DNA of 64,000 bases. It comes from Marinobacter guineae (lineage in GTDB: Bacteria; Pseudomonadota; Gammaproteobacteria; Pseudomonadales; Oleiphilaceae). The notes beneath the pieces were generated by a model. It was not told the origin of the DNA. It made no database searches and was given only the letters and a program-made list of their open reading frames with translations. The translations under genes and the position numbers were made by a program. Shown in pieces: positions 48,842-58,132 of the stretch. Every line of letters starts with the position of its first letter. Within the stretch, counting starts at the first letter, position 1. The stretch spans positions 1 through 64,000 of the forward strand of contig NZ_KZ319340.1 in assembly GCF_002744735.1 (NCBI RefSeq), in the 5' to 3' direction.

Positions 48842-48869
48842 AGGGCCAGCCAGCAGGCTGGCCCTTTTT
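48842..48869 (+). terminator. Terminator of the aupAB-like operon
   Basis: AGGGCCAGCC (48842-48851) and GGCTGGCCCT (48856-48865), loop AGCA, T5. Perfect 10-bp stem 24 nt after the stop. Confidence 0.9.
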
Positions 48870-48946
48870 GCCTTGAAAACCCGGTTTGTTATTTCACCCT
48901 GATCCTCATTTCCTGCTAATCTGGTTGCACAATGAAACCTCAATAG

Positions 48947-48968
48947 CACAACAACAATCTGCCAGGAG
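48947..48968 (+). promoter_or_regulatory. A-rich Hfq/Crc-type motif next to ribosome site
   Basis: CACAACAACAAT (48947-48958) contains AACAACAA, an exact AAnAAnAA, and lies 6 nt before the AGGAG (48964-48968) of the molybdopterin oxidoreductase gene. This is where Hfq/Crc binding represses translation in Pseudomonas. Confidence 0.45.
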
Positions 48969-48977
48969 AGCACTTTC

Positions 48978-51272
48978 ATGGACAACGGCACCCACTACCG
49001 CACCTGCCACCTATGCGAGGCCATGTGCGGTGTCGCAATCGAAATGAAAGACGGTCACATTGCCTACATCAAGGGTGATGAAAATGACCCGCTCAGCCGG
49101 GGGCATATTTGCCCGAAGGCAGTTGCACTCCAGGATCTCCACGAGGATCCTGACCGCCTGAGGAAGCCGATCCGGAAAACCGCGACTGGCTGGCAGGAGA
49201 TGGACTGGGACGAGGCGTTTGACCTGGTGGCCGACAGGCTGCACCAGACCCGCCAGGAGCATGGCCGAAACAGCATCGGTGTATACCTTGGCAATCCCAA
49301 TGTCCACAACCATGGCTCGCTGGTCGCGACCATGCCATTTTTGCGGGCGATCGGCAGCCAGAACCGCTTCTCGGCAACGTCTAATGATCAGCTGCCCCAC
49401 ATGCTGGCAAGCCTTGAGATGTTCGGGCACCAGATCCTGTTTCCGATTCCGGATATCGATCACACCGACCTGTTTATCTGCATCGGTGCCAATCCGATGG
49501 CATCCAATGGCAGCCTGATGACCGTGCCCGATTTCCGGGGCCGGCTCAAAGCCCTGAAACAGCGGGGCGGTAAAATGATTGTTGTGGATCCGCGCCGGAC
49601 CGAAACCGGAAGGCTGGCGGACGAATTCCATTTTATCCGGCCCGGGAGTGATGCCCTGCTGCTGATGGCCATGGTGCATACCCTGTTCGAAGAGCACCTG
49701 GTGGACACGGGGCCTGCCGAGCGGCTGGTGAAGGATGTTGATCTGCTGCGTCTGGCCTCCCTCGCCTTTACGCCGGAAGCGGTGAGCGACCATACTGGTA
49801 TTGCTGCCGATGATATCCGAGCACTCGCCCGACAGCTGGCCACGACTCGAAAGGCCGCTCTGTACACCCGCATGGGCACCAGCACGCAACGCTTTGGCGG
49901 CGTCGCGACCTGGCTGGCTTACTGCCTCAACATTCTTACCGGCAAACTGGATATGCCCGGGGGTGTTTTGTTTACCCAGCCGGCCATCGACCTGGTGGAG
50001 CTTGGTGCCATGTCCGGCCAGAAGGGTCACTTTGGCAAACGCCACAGCCGCGTGAAGGGATTACCGGAATTTGCCGGAGAATACCCGGCCAGTACCATGG
50101 CAGATGAGATTCTTACACCGGGTGAAGGGCAGATCCGTTCTTTTGTGACAGTCGCGGGTAACCCAGTACTTTCGAGCCCAAACGGACGCCGCCTTGACGA
50201 GGCTCTGGGCGGTCTGGATTTCATGGTCTCGGTGGACTACTACCTGAACGAAACCACCTGCCACGCCGACGTCATTCTGCCCCCGACCGCAGCCCTTGAG
50301 CGCAGTCATTACGACCTGATTTTCAGCATGTTTGCCGTGCGCAATGTCGCCAAATACTCCGAGGCATTGTTTGAAGCTGGCCCCGATACCCGCCATGACT
50401 GGCAGATCCTGCTGGAGCTGGCCCACCGCTTGGAAAAGCGGCGAAAAGGCGGGCGCCTTCCCTTGCGCGCAGAGCTGGGCTGGCGCACGTTCAAGCAGAT
50501 CGGCCCGGATCCGATTCTGGATCTGTTGCTCCGTGCCGGACCCTATGGAGCAGACATGGGAAGGGTTCGCGGACTGCTGCAGCCAGCGGTTGATCTGGTC
50601 ATGGATATCCTGCCGCAGCGGCATCCACTCCGGGGGCTGGCAAAACTCAGCCCGCTGAACCGCCACTGGCAGGAGCTGCCCAAGGGCCTGTCCCTGAGTG
50701 CACTGAAGGAAAACCCCAACGGCGTTGATCTCGGGCCGCTCCAGCCTTCGCTTCCGGAACGGCTCTTTACCCGGGATGGCCGGATCAACCTGGCGCCAAG
50801 GCGATATCTGGAGGATCTGGGCCGTCTACATGACCTTCTGAAAACACCTGCTGACACCGAACTGCAACTGATCGGCAGGCGCCACGTCCGGAGCAACAAT
50901 TCCTGGATGCACAACAGCCAGCGGCTGGTAAAAGGTAAGGACCGCTGCACTCTGATGATTCACCCCAGGGATGCCAGCCGCCTGGGGCTGCAGACCACCG
51001 ACGCGGCTGGAATCAGTGCCGACGACCGACAGATCGTGTTGCCGGTGGAAATCACCGAAGACATCATGCCCGGCGTCGTTTCAATTCCCCATGGCTGGGG
51101 CCATGACCGAGAGGGCACCGGCCAGTCAGTGGCGGCAGCCCATGCCGGGGCGAGCATCAACGATGTGCTCAGCGACGGTGACATTGATCCGCTCTCTGGC
51201 ACGTCCGTATTGAATGGTCAGTCCGTTACTGTCAAAGTCTGGCGTCCCGAGCGACAACGGAAACGGGCCTGA
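48978..51272 (+). CDS. Molybdopterin-dependent oxidoreductase with N-terminal [4Fe-4S] site
   Basis: 764 aa, DMSO-reductase/formate-dehydrogenase superfamily. Cluster cysteines C10-x2-C13-x3-C17 and C45. Core segments follow: IGVYLGNPNVHNHGSL, KMIVVDPRRTETGRLAD and the C-terminal dinucleotide-binding domain with SHGWGH-like IPHGWGHDR. There is no Sec or clear Cys ligand that I can assign, and no twin-arginine signal, so it is probably cytoplasmic. No electron-transfer subunit or MoCo genes are adjacent, so the substrate is unknown. Confidence 0.85.
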   Translation: MDNGTHYRTCHLCEAMCGVAIEMKDGHIAYIKGDENDPLSRGHICPKAVALQDLHEDPDRLRKPIRKTATGWQEMDWDEAFDLVADRLHQTRQEHGRNSIGVYLGNPNVHNHGSLVATMPFLRAIGSQNRFSATSNDQLPHMLASLEMFGHQILFPIPDIDHTDLFICIGANPMASNGSLMTVPDFRGRLKALKQRGGKMIVVDPRRTETGRLADEFHFIRPGSDALLLMAMVHTLFEEHLVDTGPAERLVKDVDLLRLASLAFTPEAVSDHTGIAADDIRALARQLATTRKAALYTRMGTSTQRFGGVATWLAYCLNILTGKLDMPGGVLFTQPAIDLVELGAMSGQKGHFGKRHSRVKGLPEFAGEYPASTMADEILTPGEGQIRSFVTVAGNPVLSSPNGRRLDEALGGLDFMVSVDYYLNETTCHADVILPPTAALERSHYDLIFSMFAVRNVAKYSEALFEAGPDTRHDWQILLELAHRLEKRRKGGRLPLRAELGWRTFKQIGPDPILDLLLRAGPYGADMGRVRGLLQPAVDLVMDILPQRHPLRGLAKLSPLNRHWQELPKGLSLSALKENPNGVDLGPLQPSLPERLFTRDGRINLAPRRYLEDLGRLHDLLKTPADTELQLIGRRHVRSNNSWMHNSQRLVKGKDRCTLMIHPRDASRLGLQTTDAAGISADDRQIVLPVEITEDIMPGVVSIPHGWGHDREGTGQSVAAAHAGASINDVLSDGDIDPLSGTSVLNGQSVTVKVWRPERQRKRA

Positions 51273-51291
51273 TCCATAAAAGGAGTCAATT

Positions 51292-51762
51292 ATGCCCCAG
51301 TGGCTGCAGTGGAGTCTGATCATCGCCGGCCTGATCGCCATCGTTCTGATGCTGGTGTTCATTCGCCGGCAGGTGGGATTGCTCTCGGAAAATCGTAAAC
51401 GACAGGCCAAAACCGAAGAGTTTCAGGCAAACCGCAGAAAAGACATGATCCGCAGTGTTCACGTCATCGCGATGGCGGTTGAAGAGGATCAGATCGAATA
51501 TTCCGAAGCTTGCCTGCGGCTCAAGGGCCTGCTGGACCATCTTGAACCAGACTTGCTGGAGAGGCCCCCTTTTCGGGTATTTCAGGCAGTGCACGATCAG
51601 CTGCAACACATGCCCACCCATCGGGCTCGGCAGGCTACTGAAGCAAAGTTTGTCGAAAAGATGGATAAGGAACGGTTTGAAGTTGAGCAGAAACACGCTG
51701 ACGAGATACGCCGGGCCGCAACCGCCCTTCGACACCATTCGTTTTCGCCCGACACCCCTTGA
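51292..51762 (+). CDS. DUF2489-like membrane-anchored protein
   Basis: 156 aa, unknown function. One N-terminal membrane helix (about 5-22, QWSLIIAGLIAIVLMLVF), then a charged helical domain (RRKDMIRSVHVIAMAVEEDQ, then IEYSEACLRLKGLLD) as in the DUF2489 family. It lies 19 nt after the molybdopterin oxidoreductase with a GGAG site, so probably cotranscribed. Confidence 0.72.
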   Translation: MPQWLQWSLIIAGLIAIVLMLVFIRRQVGLLSENRKRQAKTEEFQANRRKDMIRSVHVIAMAVEEDQIEYSEACLRLKGLLDHLEPDLLERPPFRVFQAVHDQLQHMPTHRARQATEAKFVEKMDKERFEVEQKHADEIRRAATALRHHSFSPDTP

Positions 51763-52047
51763 ATTCTCGAAGCTATAACTGGTCAGACCTATTTTGTTAC
51801 ATTTTGTAACCCGAATCCCAGGAATCACCAGATTTTTTCAAATTAAATCAAAAGGTTCGGAACCCCTAGAAAACTGACGGCATGCTCATTGATTTGAGGC
51901 GTAAACGGTTGACTGTTCTTTTAACCGCCAGGGTCTAAATTGAAAGCAGGGCGGTCACCATCATTTTGCGGACATCTGTGAAGGGAGCCGCCTCACGTTG
52001 TTGACTCCTGATAAGTTTGGACGACACTGCAACAAGCAGGTGAGCTT
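51763..52047 (+). other. Gene-poor AT-rich gap, possible small RNA
   Basis: No ORF on either strand is convincing. GTTAC-N5-GTAAC at 51796-51810 is a perfect inverted repeat. TTGACT at 51909 could be a -35 for a transcript ending at the terminator at 52048-52071; within it ACCGCC (51924) can pair with GGCGGT (51950). If it is an RNA it would be about 130 nt. It may instead be the 3' UTR of the DUF2489 mRNA. Confidence 0.3.
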
Positions 52048-52071
52048 GCCGGCCTCAGGGCCGGCTTTTTT
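52048..52071 (+). terminator. Plus-strand intrinsic terminator
   Basis: GCCGGCC (52048-52054) pairs with GGCCGGC (52059-52065), loop TCAG, followed by T6. It is 286 nt after the nearest plus-strand stop and just before the convergent HDOD gene, so it ends either a long 3' UTR or an intergenic RNA. Confidence 0.82.
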
Positions 52072-52099
52072 GAGAACAATTCCTGGGAAGGCCGACCTG

Positions 52100-53464
52100 T
52101 TACTGGCTCATCATGCCAGCCATGGCCATTACGCTGTCTTTACTGTTGACCAGCTCATCAAACTGCGCCTCAACCTGCTCACGGTCAAGGCCCAGATCAT
52201 CGTAGAACGACTGACTGATCGCCTCCCCGGCACCCAGCGCCACGCCCCGGGCGGTTAACAGCTGGCGGCCCAGCCACAACAACCTGGCATAGACGCTGTG
52301 GGCGCCGCTGTAAGCCGGATTCTTCTGATAGCGGATTGCCAGAGTGACCTCGTCCGGCATGCCCCAATTCTCCATAAGCTGGGCGGCAATCTGTTCCCGG
52401 GTAATGCCCAGCAGGTAATGTTCCGTTACCGAGGAGTCAATATCCGGATTCACTTCCAGGGAGCGGCAGACCAGCTTGAAATGTGGCGGAAACACCTGGG
52501 CCAGAACCAGGTGGCCGAAGTTGTGCAGCAAACCCGCCAGATAGGCGAGGCCGAATACCGGGCGCTCACCCCGGGGCATCATGCTTGCCAGAATGCCCGC
52601 AGATTGTGCCTGCCAGATCGCCTGCTGCCAGTAATCCACATAGCCGTCCGGATGATCCTGGGGCTGCCTCAACGCCCGCCCGAGCGAAAGACCCATGGCA
52701 AGGTTCATCACCAGATCAAACCCGAGCACCCGGGAAACGGCATCGTGAACTGATTTCACTTGCCCTGCAGCGGCATAGAAAGAGGAGGAAGCCCAACTGA
52801 CAACCTGGGCGGCAAGACTGGGATCACTTTCGACAATGTCCACCAGATCGCCCATCACTGCATTGGGATTGACTCTCAAATGGATAATGCGCTGAGCGGT
52901 TTCCGGCAGTGGCGGCAATTCCAGAGTATCTTCCAGGCGTTGCTGAATCCTCAGACCGGTAAACTTCTTGATGGCGGAATGCAGCTGATCCCGATCCCGG
53001 CCATGATCATTGAGGTTCACAGATACGGACTCCGGGTCCACCGCAAACGAGCGACGCTCTGCCTTGGCCGTCAAAACCCGGAAATCCTCGGCAGGCATGA
53101 CCATCGCCAGGTTCTGCTCGCCCAACTCCAGCGCCACGGCCGGCAGCTCATCCACACTCTGATCAACAACGGTTGGCCAACCGGTCAGCGATGGCAGTGC
53201 CGGAAGCGCCTTGAGCCCGGCCCGCTCCCGAACCCGCACCTGCTCCCGGCGTTTCATCAACCGAAAATCACGGCCAAGTTGCTTGTTCAGCTGCTCCAGA
53301 TCAATCAGATCGTCCCTGCGACAAATTACCTGGAGATTTCCCTGGCCGTCATTGAGCAGTACCATCCGCAGCATTTCCTTCTGACTGGCCTGGCCCACGT
53401 CTCTGAGGGACACCCCCGCAGCGGAATCGCCCAGGGCCTGCTGAACCGCGACAGGTAATTCCAT
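52100..53464 (-). CDS. HDOD domain protein with N-terminal YbaK/ProX-like domain
   Basis: 454 aa. The first about 150 residues resemble YbaK/ProRS-editing (aminoacyl-tRNA deacylase) domains (EMLRMVLLNDGQGNLQVICRR, DDLIDLEQLN). From about 190 comes an HDOD domain (LELPPLPETAQRIIHLRVNP through LAYLAGLLHNFGHLVLAQVF, then HYLLGITREQIAAQLMENWG), a metal-free HD relative found in signalling proteins. Whether the YbaK part is active is unknown. A TATACT about 60 nt upstream on the minus strand could be its -10. Confidence 0.85.
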   Translation of the reverse strand: MELPVAVQQALGDSAAGVSLRDVGQASQKEMLRMVLLNDGQGNLQVICRRDDLIDLEQLNKQLGRDFRLMKRREQVRVRERAGLKALPALPSLTGWPTVVDQSVDELPAVALELGEQNLAMVMPAEDFRVLTAKAERRSFAVDPESVSVNLNDHGRDRDQLHSAIKKFTGLRIQQRLEDTLELPPLPETAQRIIHLRVNPNAVMGDLVDIVESDPSLAAQVVSWASSSFYAAAGQVKSVHDAVSRVLGFDLVMNLAMGLSLGRALRQPQDHPDGYVDYWQQAIWQAQSAGILASMMPRGERPVFGLAYLAGLLHNFGHLVLAQVFPPHFKLVCRSLEVNPDIDSSVTEHYLLGITREQIAAQLMENWGMPDEVTLAIRYQKNPAYSGAHSVYARLLWLGRQLLTARGVALGAGEAISQSFYDDLGLDREQVEAQFDELVNSKDSVMAMAGMMSQ

Positions 53465-53615
53465 AAAGTTCTCCCGAATGTTGCTGTCTTTCGTCGGATA
53501 ATCCGAGTTCGAAAACGATCTCTGACTCAGTATAGGGCAAGGAGATTGCCCTGATGTTGACTAAACTCCATTTCCTGACTGCTTGCATACGTTTCCGATC
53601 ACAGAACGGACGGTT

Positions 53616-55691
53616 CTATACGTCCCCGTAGCGGATTTTCTCGCCAAGCCAGCGGCGAACCAGCGCCTGGACAATGTCCGGATGAGCCATGAGGCCCGGG
53701 GCCATTTCCCGCACCGGCTCAATCCAGCCTTTGTCGCGCTCAAAGTCCGCAAGGCGAAACTGCATCATACCGGTCTGGCGCGTGCCCAACACCTCACCAG
53801 GCCCGCGAATCTCCAGATCTTTCTCCGCAATAAAAAAGCCATCCTGGCTGTCCCGAAGCGCCTGCAGCCGGGCCTTGCCATTGAAGGACAGCGGCGGGTG
53901 ATACATCAACACACAAAAACTTGCCTGTTCGCCCCGGCCAACGCGGCCCCGGAGCTGATGCAGCTGGGCCAGCCCGAGGCGCTCAGGGTTTTCAATGATA
54001 ATCAAGGATGCGTTGGGAACATCAACCCCAACCTCAATCACCGTGGTGGCCACCAGCAAATCAAGTTCGCCCACCTTGAACTGTTCCATAACAGCCGCTT
54101 TTTCCTGGGCCTTGAGCCTGCCATGGACCAGGCCCACTTTGAGATCCGGGAGTCGCTCGGCCAACTCCTGGGCTGTTACTTCCGCAGCCTGGCACTGCAA
54201 CGCCTCCGACTCCTCGATCAGGGTACACACCCAATAAGCCTGACGGCCCTCACGGCAGGCACCGCGTACTCGCTCAATCACATCCTCGCGCCGACTGTCA
54301 GGAATCACAATGGTTTCAATCGGTTTCCGCCCCGGTGGCAGTTCATCAATAACCGACGTATCCAGATCCGCATAAGCGCTCATGGCCAGGGTCCGGGGAA
54401 TGGGTGTTGCCGTCATGATCAGCTGATGAGGTGCCAGTGCCCCGCCCACACCTTTCTCACGCAGGGCCAGGCGCTGGTGAACACCAAACCGGTGCTGCTC
54501 ATCCACAATCACCAGGGCGAGCCGGTGAAACTCAACCTCATTCTGGAACAGGGCATGGGTTCCGATCACCACCCCGGCCTCACCGGACCGGACAACGTCC
54601 AGCGCCTCCTGTCGCGCCTTGCCTTTGACTTTGCCGGACAGCCAGGCAAGCCGGATGCCCAATGGCTCCAACCATGCCCGGAAGTTCTGCAAGTGCTGTT
54701 CAGCCAGGATTTCAGTGGGGGCCATGAGGGCGACCTGGGCGCCGGCGCCAATGGCCTGCAGGGCCGCCAGCGCCGCCACGACGGTTTTCCCGGAGCCCAC
54801 ATCACCCTGGACAAGCCGGAGCATCGGCAAAGGCTGACTGAGGTCCTGCCGGATATCGGCGAGCACATGGCGTTGGGCGCCGGTGAGTGAAAACGGCAGG
54901 GATTCGAGGAAACGTTCAGGAAGGTCTCCCGTTGGCAGAAGCGGCAATGCCTCCCGGGCCTGGATCTGCTCCCGCACCTGAAGCAGACTCAACTGATGCG
55001 CCAGCAATTCCTCCATCACCAGTCTCTGCTGCGCCGGATGGCGACCTTCCATTAACAGGTTCACCGGCGCATTGGTGGGGGGAGAATGCACCAGTTGGAC
55101 CGCCTCGGTAATACCCGGCAACTGATATTCGGCCAAGAATCCCTGCGGCAGCCAGTCCCGAATCGGGAACCGCTGCAGATAGCCCAGAGCCTGCTGGCAG
55201 AGGGATCGCGCCCGGGGCTGCTGAATCCCCTCGGTCAGAGGATAAACCGGTGTCAGGGTTGCCTCGCCTTCCGCCGGCATGGGGGGCGGATTAACCTGAT
55301 ACTCCGGGTGATAGAACTCATAGCCTGCTCGCCCCGGCCGGACTTCCCCATAGCATCGAACCCGGACGCCTTCGTTCAGCTGGTTTTTCTGGGCGGCATT
55401 GAAATGAAAGAAACGCATGACCAGAAAGCCGCTGTTGTCCCGGAGGGTCACCTGCAGGCTACGCCTGCGCCCCATAATCAGGTCGGCTTTCATCACTTCC
55501 CCTTCAACCACCGCCACATCGCCGATTCGCAGGTTGCCCATCGGCACAATGCGGGTCCGGTCCTCGTAGCGGTGCGGGAGGTGGAACAACAGGTCTTGCA
55601 GGGAGGCAATCCCCAGCTTGGCAAGTTTCTCTGCCAGGGCGTTTCCCACACCCTTGAGCTGGGTGACCGGAATGTCATCCAGTGACGTCAT
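53616..55691 (-). CDS. recG: ATP-dependent DNA helicase RecG
   Basis: 691 aa. Branch-migrating helicase for stalled forks and Holliday junctions. N-terminal wedge OB domain (about 60-150), Walker A GDVGSGKT, DExH-type VDEQHRFG, and helicase C motifs DELPPGRKPIET and QLRGRVGRGEQASFC. Length is normal for the family. It lies 8 nt after oxyR, a neighbourhood also found in Pseudomonas. Confidence 0.97.
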   Translation of the reverse strand: MTSLDDIPVTQLKGVGNALAEKLAKLGIASLQDLLFHLPHRYEDRTRIVPMGNLRIGDVAVVEGEVMKADLIMGRRRSLQVTLRDNSGFLVMRFFHFNAAQKNQLNEGVRVRCYGEVRPGRAGYEFYHPEYQVNPPPMPAEGEATLTPVYPLTEGIQQPRARSLCQQALGYLQRFPIRDWLPQGFLAEYQLPGITEAVQLVHSPPTNAPVNLLMEGRHPAQQRLVMEELLAHQLSLLQVREQIQAREALPLLPTGDLPERFLESLPFSLTGAQRHVLADIRQDLSQPLPMLRLVQGDVGSGKTVVAALAALQAIGAGAQVALMAPTEILAEQHLQNFRAWLEPLGIRLAWLSGKVKGKARQEALDVVRSGEAGVVIGTHALFQNEVEFHRLALVIVDEQHRFGVHQRLALREKGVGGALAPHQLIMTATPIPRTLAMSAYADLDTSVIDELPPGRKPIETIVIPDSRREDVIERVRGACREGRQAYWVCTLIEESEALQCQAAEVTAQELAERLPDLKVGLVHGRLKAQEKAAVMEQFKVGELDLLVATTVIEVGVDVPNASLIIIENPERLGLAQLHQLRGRVGRGEQASFCVLMYHPPLSFNGKARLQALRDSQDGFFIAEKDLEIRGPGEVLGTRQTGMMQFRLADFERDKGWIEPVREMAPGLMAHPDIVQALVRRWLGEKIRYGDV

Positions 55692-55699
55692 AGCAGGTC

Positions 55700-56659
55700 T
55701 CAGGCGCTTTCGGCCACGACGGGGGTATCAGTTTTCGCCTTCTCGATAACCCGGCACTGGCTCGCTGCCAGCGACAGTACATCAATGGCCTTGGGCCGTG
55801 GGAAAGTGACGCGCCAGGCCAGCGCAACGGTCCTGAATGGGACCGGCGGCGCAAATGGGCGCACGGCGAGAATGTCTTCATGGTACTGCATGGCGGTTGC
55901 CGCAGAGAGCGGCAGCACAGTAATACCCAGCCCGGATGCAACCATGTGGCGGATCGTTTCCAGAGAGCTGCCCTCGGTAACCAGCGAGGGGGAGGCCGCG
56001 TCTGCACGCCGGGTCACCGCATCAACCAGCGGCGGGCAGGATTCCAGCACCTGATCCCGGAAACAGTGACCAGGACCAAGAAGCAACAGCTGTTCCTTGG
56101 CGAGTTCATCGGCGGTCAGCTGCTCCTTCTTTGCCAATGGGTGACCAGCCGGCAGCAATACCACAAAAGGCTCGTCGTAAAGCGGCAGCGTCACCACTTC
56201 GGGCTCTTCAAATGGCAAGGCGATGATGATGGCGTCCAGTTCGGACTGCCGGAGCTTCTGGCGCAAATTGGCGGTGTAATTCTCCTCAATATACAGCGGC
56301 ATGTCTGGCGCGGCGCGGCGCAGTTCCGGCAGCAAATGAGGGAACAGGTAAGGACCGATGGTATAGATGGCCCCAACCTTCAGAGGCGAATTGAGCTGGT
56401 TCTTGCCGTCCTGGGCCATGTCCTTGATCACGCCCACCTGGTCCAGCACGCGCTGGGCCTGTTCGATAATGCGCTGCCCGGTTTCAGTGACGCGGATGCT
56501 GCTTTTGCTGCGTTCGAACAGCGGGATCCCGAGCTCATCTTCCAGCTTTTTCACAGCAACACTGAGTGTTGGCTGACTTACATGGCAACGCTCCGCAGCC
56601 CGGCCAAAATGCCTTTCGCGGGCCAGCGTAACGACGTATCGTAACTCGGTGAGAGTCAT
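55700..56659 (-). CDS. oxyR: Hydrogen peroxide-sensing regulator OxyR
   Basis: 319 aa LysR-type regulator. N-terminal helix-turn-helix (about 16-37, HFGRAAERCHVSQPTLSVAV). The redox pair is exactly C199 and C208 in GHCFRDQVLESC, the OxyR disulfide positions, so peroxide sensing is expected. The gene is divergent from the epimerase gene at 56.7 kb. recG follows 8 nt downstream. Confidence 0.96.
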   Translation of the reverse strand: MTLTELRYVVTLARERHFGRAAERCHVSQPTLSVAVKKLEDELGIPLFERSKSSIRVTETGQRIIEQAQRVLDQVGVIKDMAQDGKNQLNSPLKVGAIYTIGPYLFPHLLPELRRAAPDMPLYIEENYTANLRQKLRQSELDAIIIALPFEEPEVVTLPLYDEPFVVLLPAGHPLAKKEQLTADELAKEQLLLLGPGHCFRDQVLESCPPLVDAVTRRADAASPSLVTEGSSLETIRHMVASGLGITVLPLSAATAMQYHEDILAVRPFAPPVPFRTVALAWRVTFPRPKAIDVLSLAASQCRVIEKAKTDTPVVAESA

Positions 56660-56735
56660 GTTGAGCTCCGGTCAGATATATGCGGGTCGAAGTTCCACTT
56701 ATTTATGACGTAAAGCATAAGGATTGAAATTGTCT

Positions 56736-57602
56736 ATGGCAATCACTGAAAGCAGTAACCTGCCTGTAATTCTGGTTGTCGGCTGCGGCAAACTCGGTGG
56801 CGCCATCGCCAGCCGGCTGAAAAGCTCGGCAACCCTGTTCGGGCTGCGCCGGAACCCGGATCAGGTACCTGAAGGCGTGCACGGCATTGGGGCGGACGTG
56901 ACCCGGCCAGAAACCCTCAGGGGCAAGCTGCCAGACAACCTGGATATCGTCATTTATTGCCTGACTCCATCAAGCTACGACCAGCAAGGCTACCGAGATG
57001 CCTACGTTTCCGGCCTCGAAAACCTGCTACGAGAACTGGGCGAGCACCCCCTGAAACACCTGTTCTTTGTCAGCAGCACCAGCGTTTATTCTCAGGATGA
57101 CGACAGCCGGGTAGACGAATCGAGCCCTGCCAATCCGGCCAGATTCAGCGGCGAGCAGATTCTGGCGGGTGAGCAAACAGCGCTGGACAGCGGTCACCCG
57201 GCAACGATCATACGGTTCAGTGGCATTTATGGCCCTTCCAGGCGACGTTTTCTTGAGGAGGTTCAGGAAGGCCGTATGAATCCGCAGTCACCGGCGCCGT
57301 TCAGTAACCGGATCCATGAAGAAGATGCTGCAGGAGCAGCTGCTCACCTGGCTCGGCTTGCACTTTCCGGGACGCCACTGGAACCCTGCTACATCGCCAG
57401 CGATTGCGAGCCGGTCCGGCTTGATGAGGTGGTGGACTGGGTGCGACACCAGATGCCCTGCGCCGATCCGGTACCGGACGCCCGCAAGGGCGGCCGAGCC
57501 GGCAGTAAACGCTGCAATAACGAAAGGCTGCTGGCCACCGGCTTCCAGTTCCGGTACCCGGATTTCCGGGCTGGCTACCGGGCCATGATCAACAAAAACT
57601 GA
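56736..57602 (+). CDS. NAD(P)-dependent epimerase/dehydratase-like protein (YeeZ type)
   Basis: 288 aa Rossmann-fold protein. GCGKLGGAIASRLK near the N-terminus binds the cofactor; VSSTSVYSQ and IRFSGIYGP are the SDR active-site-type segments, but the usual YxxxK is not evident, so catalysis is uncertain. ATG 56736 is used; in-frame TTG 56730 lies 6 nt after AAGGA and could be the real start. It ends before a strong bidirectional hairpin. Confidence 0.82.
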   Translation: MAITESSNLPVILVVGCGKLGGAIASRLKSSATLFGLRRNPDQVPEGVHGIGADVTRPETLRGKLPDNLDIVIYCLTPSSYDQQGYRDAYVSGLENLLRELGEHPLKHLFFVSSTSVYSQDDDSRVDESSPANPARFSGEQILAGEQTALDSGHPATIIRFSGIYGPSRRRFLEEVQEGRMNPQSPAPFSNRIHEEDAAGAAAHLARLALSGTPLEPCYIASDCEPVRLDEVVDWVRHQMPCADPVPDARKGGRAGSKRCNNERLLATGFQFRYPDFRAGYRAMINKN

Positions 57603-57613
57603 CCCTGTAAAAC

Positions 57614-57643
57614 CAGATAAGGCGGCCAAGGCCGCCTTATCTG
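57614..57643. terminator. Bidirectional hairpin between convergent genes
   Basis: CAGATAAGGCGGC (57614-57626) pairs perfectly with GCCGCCTTATCTG (57631-57643), loop CAAG. 13-bp stem between the epimerase gene and ridA; no T-tract. Confidence 0.6.
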
Positions 57644-57667
57644 CAGTAGTCCGGTTTGTGCTGAGCC

Positions 57668-58054
57668 TCAGCTCAGAACCATCACCGCTTCCATTTCGAT
57701 GGGCACACCTTTTGGCAAAGCAGCCACGCCGACTGCCGCCCTGGCGGGATACGGCTCCTGGAAATAGGTAGCCATGATCTCGTTTACCGTGGCGAAGTTT
57801 GCCAGGTCGGTCATGTAGATATTGAGCTTCACAATATCCTTGAGCTCACCACCGCCCGCCTCACATACGGCCTTGAGGTTATCAAACACCTGGCGGGTCT
57901 TGGCGGCAAAATCTCCGGCTACCACTTCCATGGTCTCCGGCACCAGTGGAATCTGGCCAGACAGGTATACCGTGTCTCCGGCTTTCACCGCCTGGGAGTA
58001 GGTACCAATGGCCTGGGGCGCCTTCTCGGTCTGAATTACGGATTTGTTGGTCAT
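57668..58054 (-). CDS. ridA: RidA family reactive enamine/imine deaminase
   Basis: 128 aa. Rid/YjgF family; hydrolyses 2-aminoacrylate-type enamines formed by PLP enzymes. Conserved [28 protein letters not shown] (with the key Arg) and the ending [12 protein letters not shown]. Start ATG 58054 begins [21 protein letters not shown]; the upstream start at 58078 adds residues not seen in the family. It follows spoT by about 80 nt, as is usual. Confidence 0.93.
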   Translation of the reverse strand: MTNKSVIQTEKAPQAIGTYSQAVKAGDTVYLSGQIPLVPETMEVVAGDFAAKTRQVFDNLKAVCEAGGGELKDIVKLNIYMTDLANFATVNEIMATYFQEPYPARAAVGVAALPKGVPIEMEAVMVLS

Positions 58055-58132
58055 GACCCTTATTTTCCTCTCTTCCAAAACGCCAATCCTCGCCCCTCTG
58101 CGGCGCGACTGTCAACCGGGCTTTGGTCTGGT

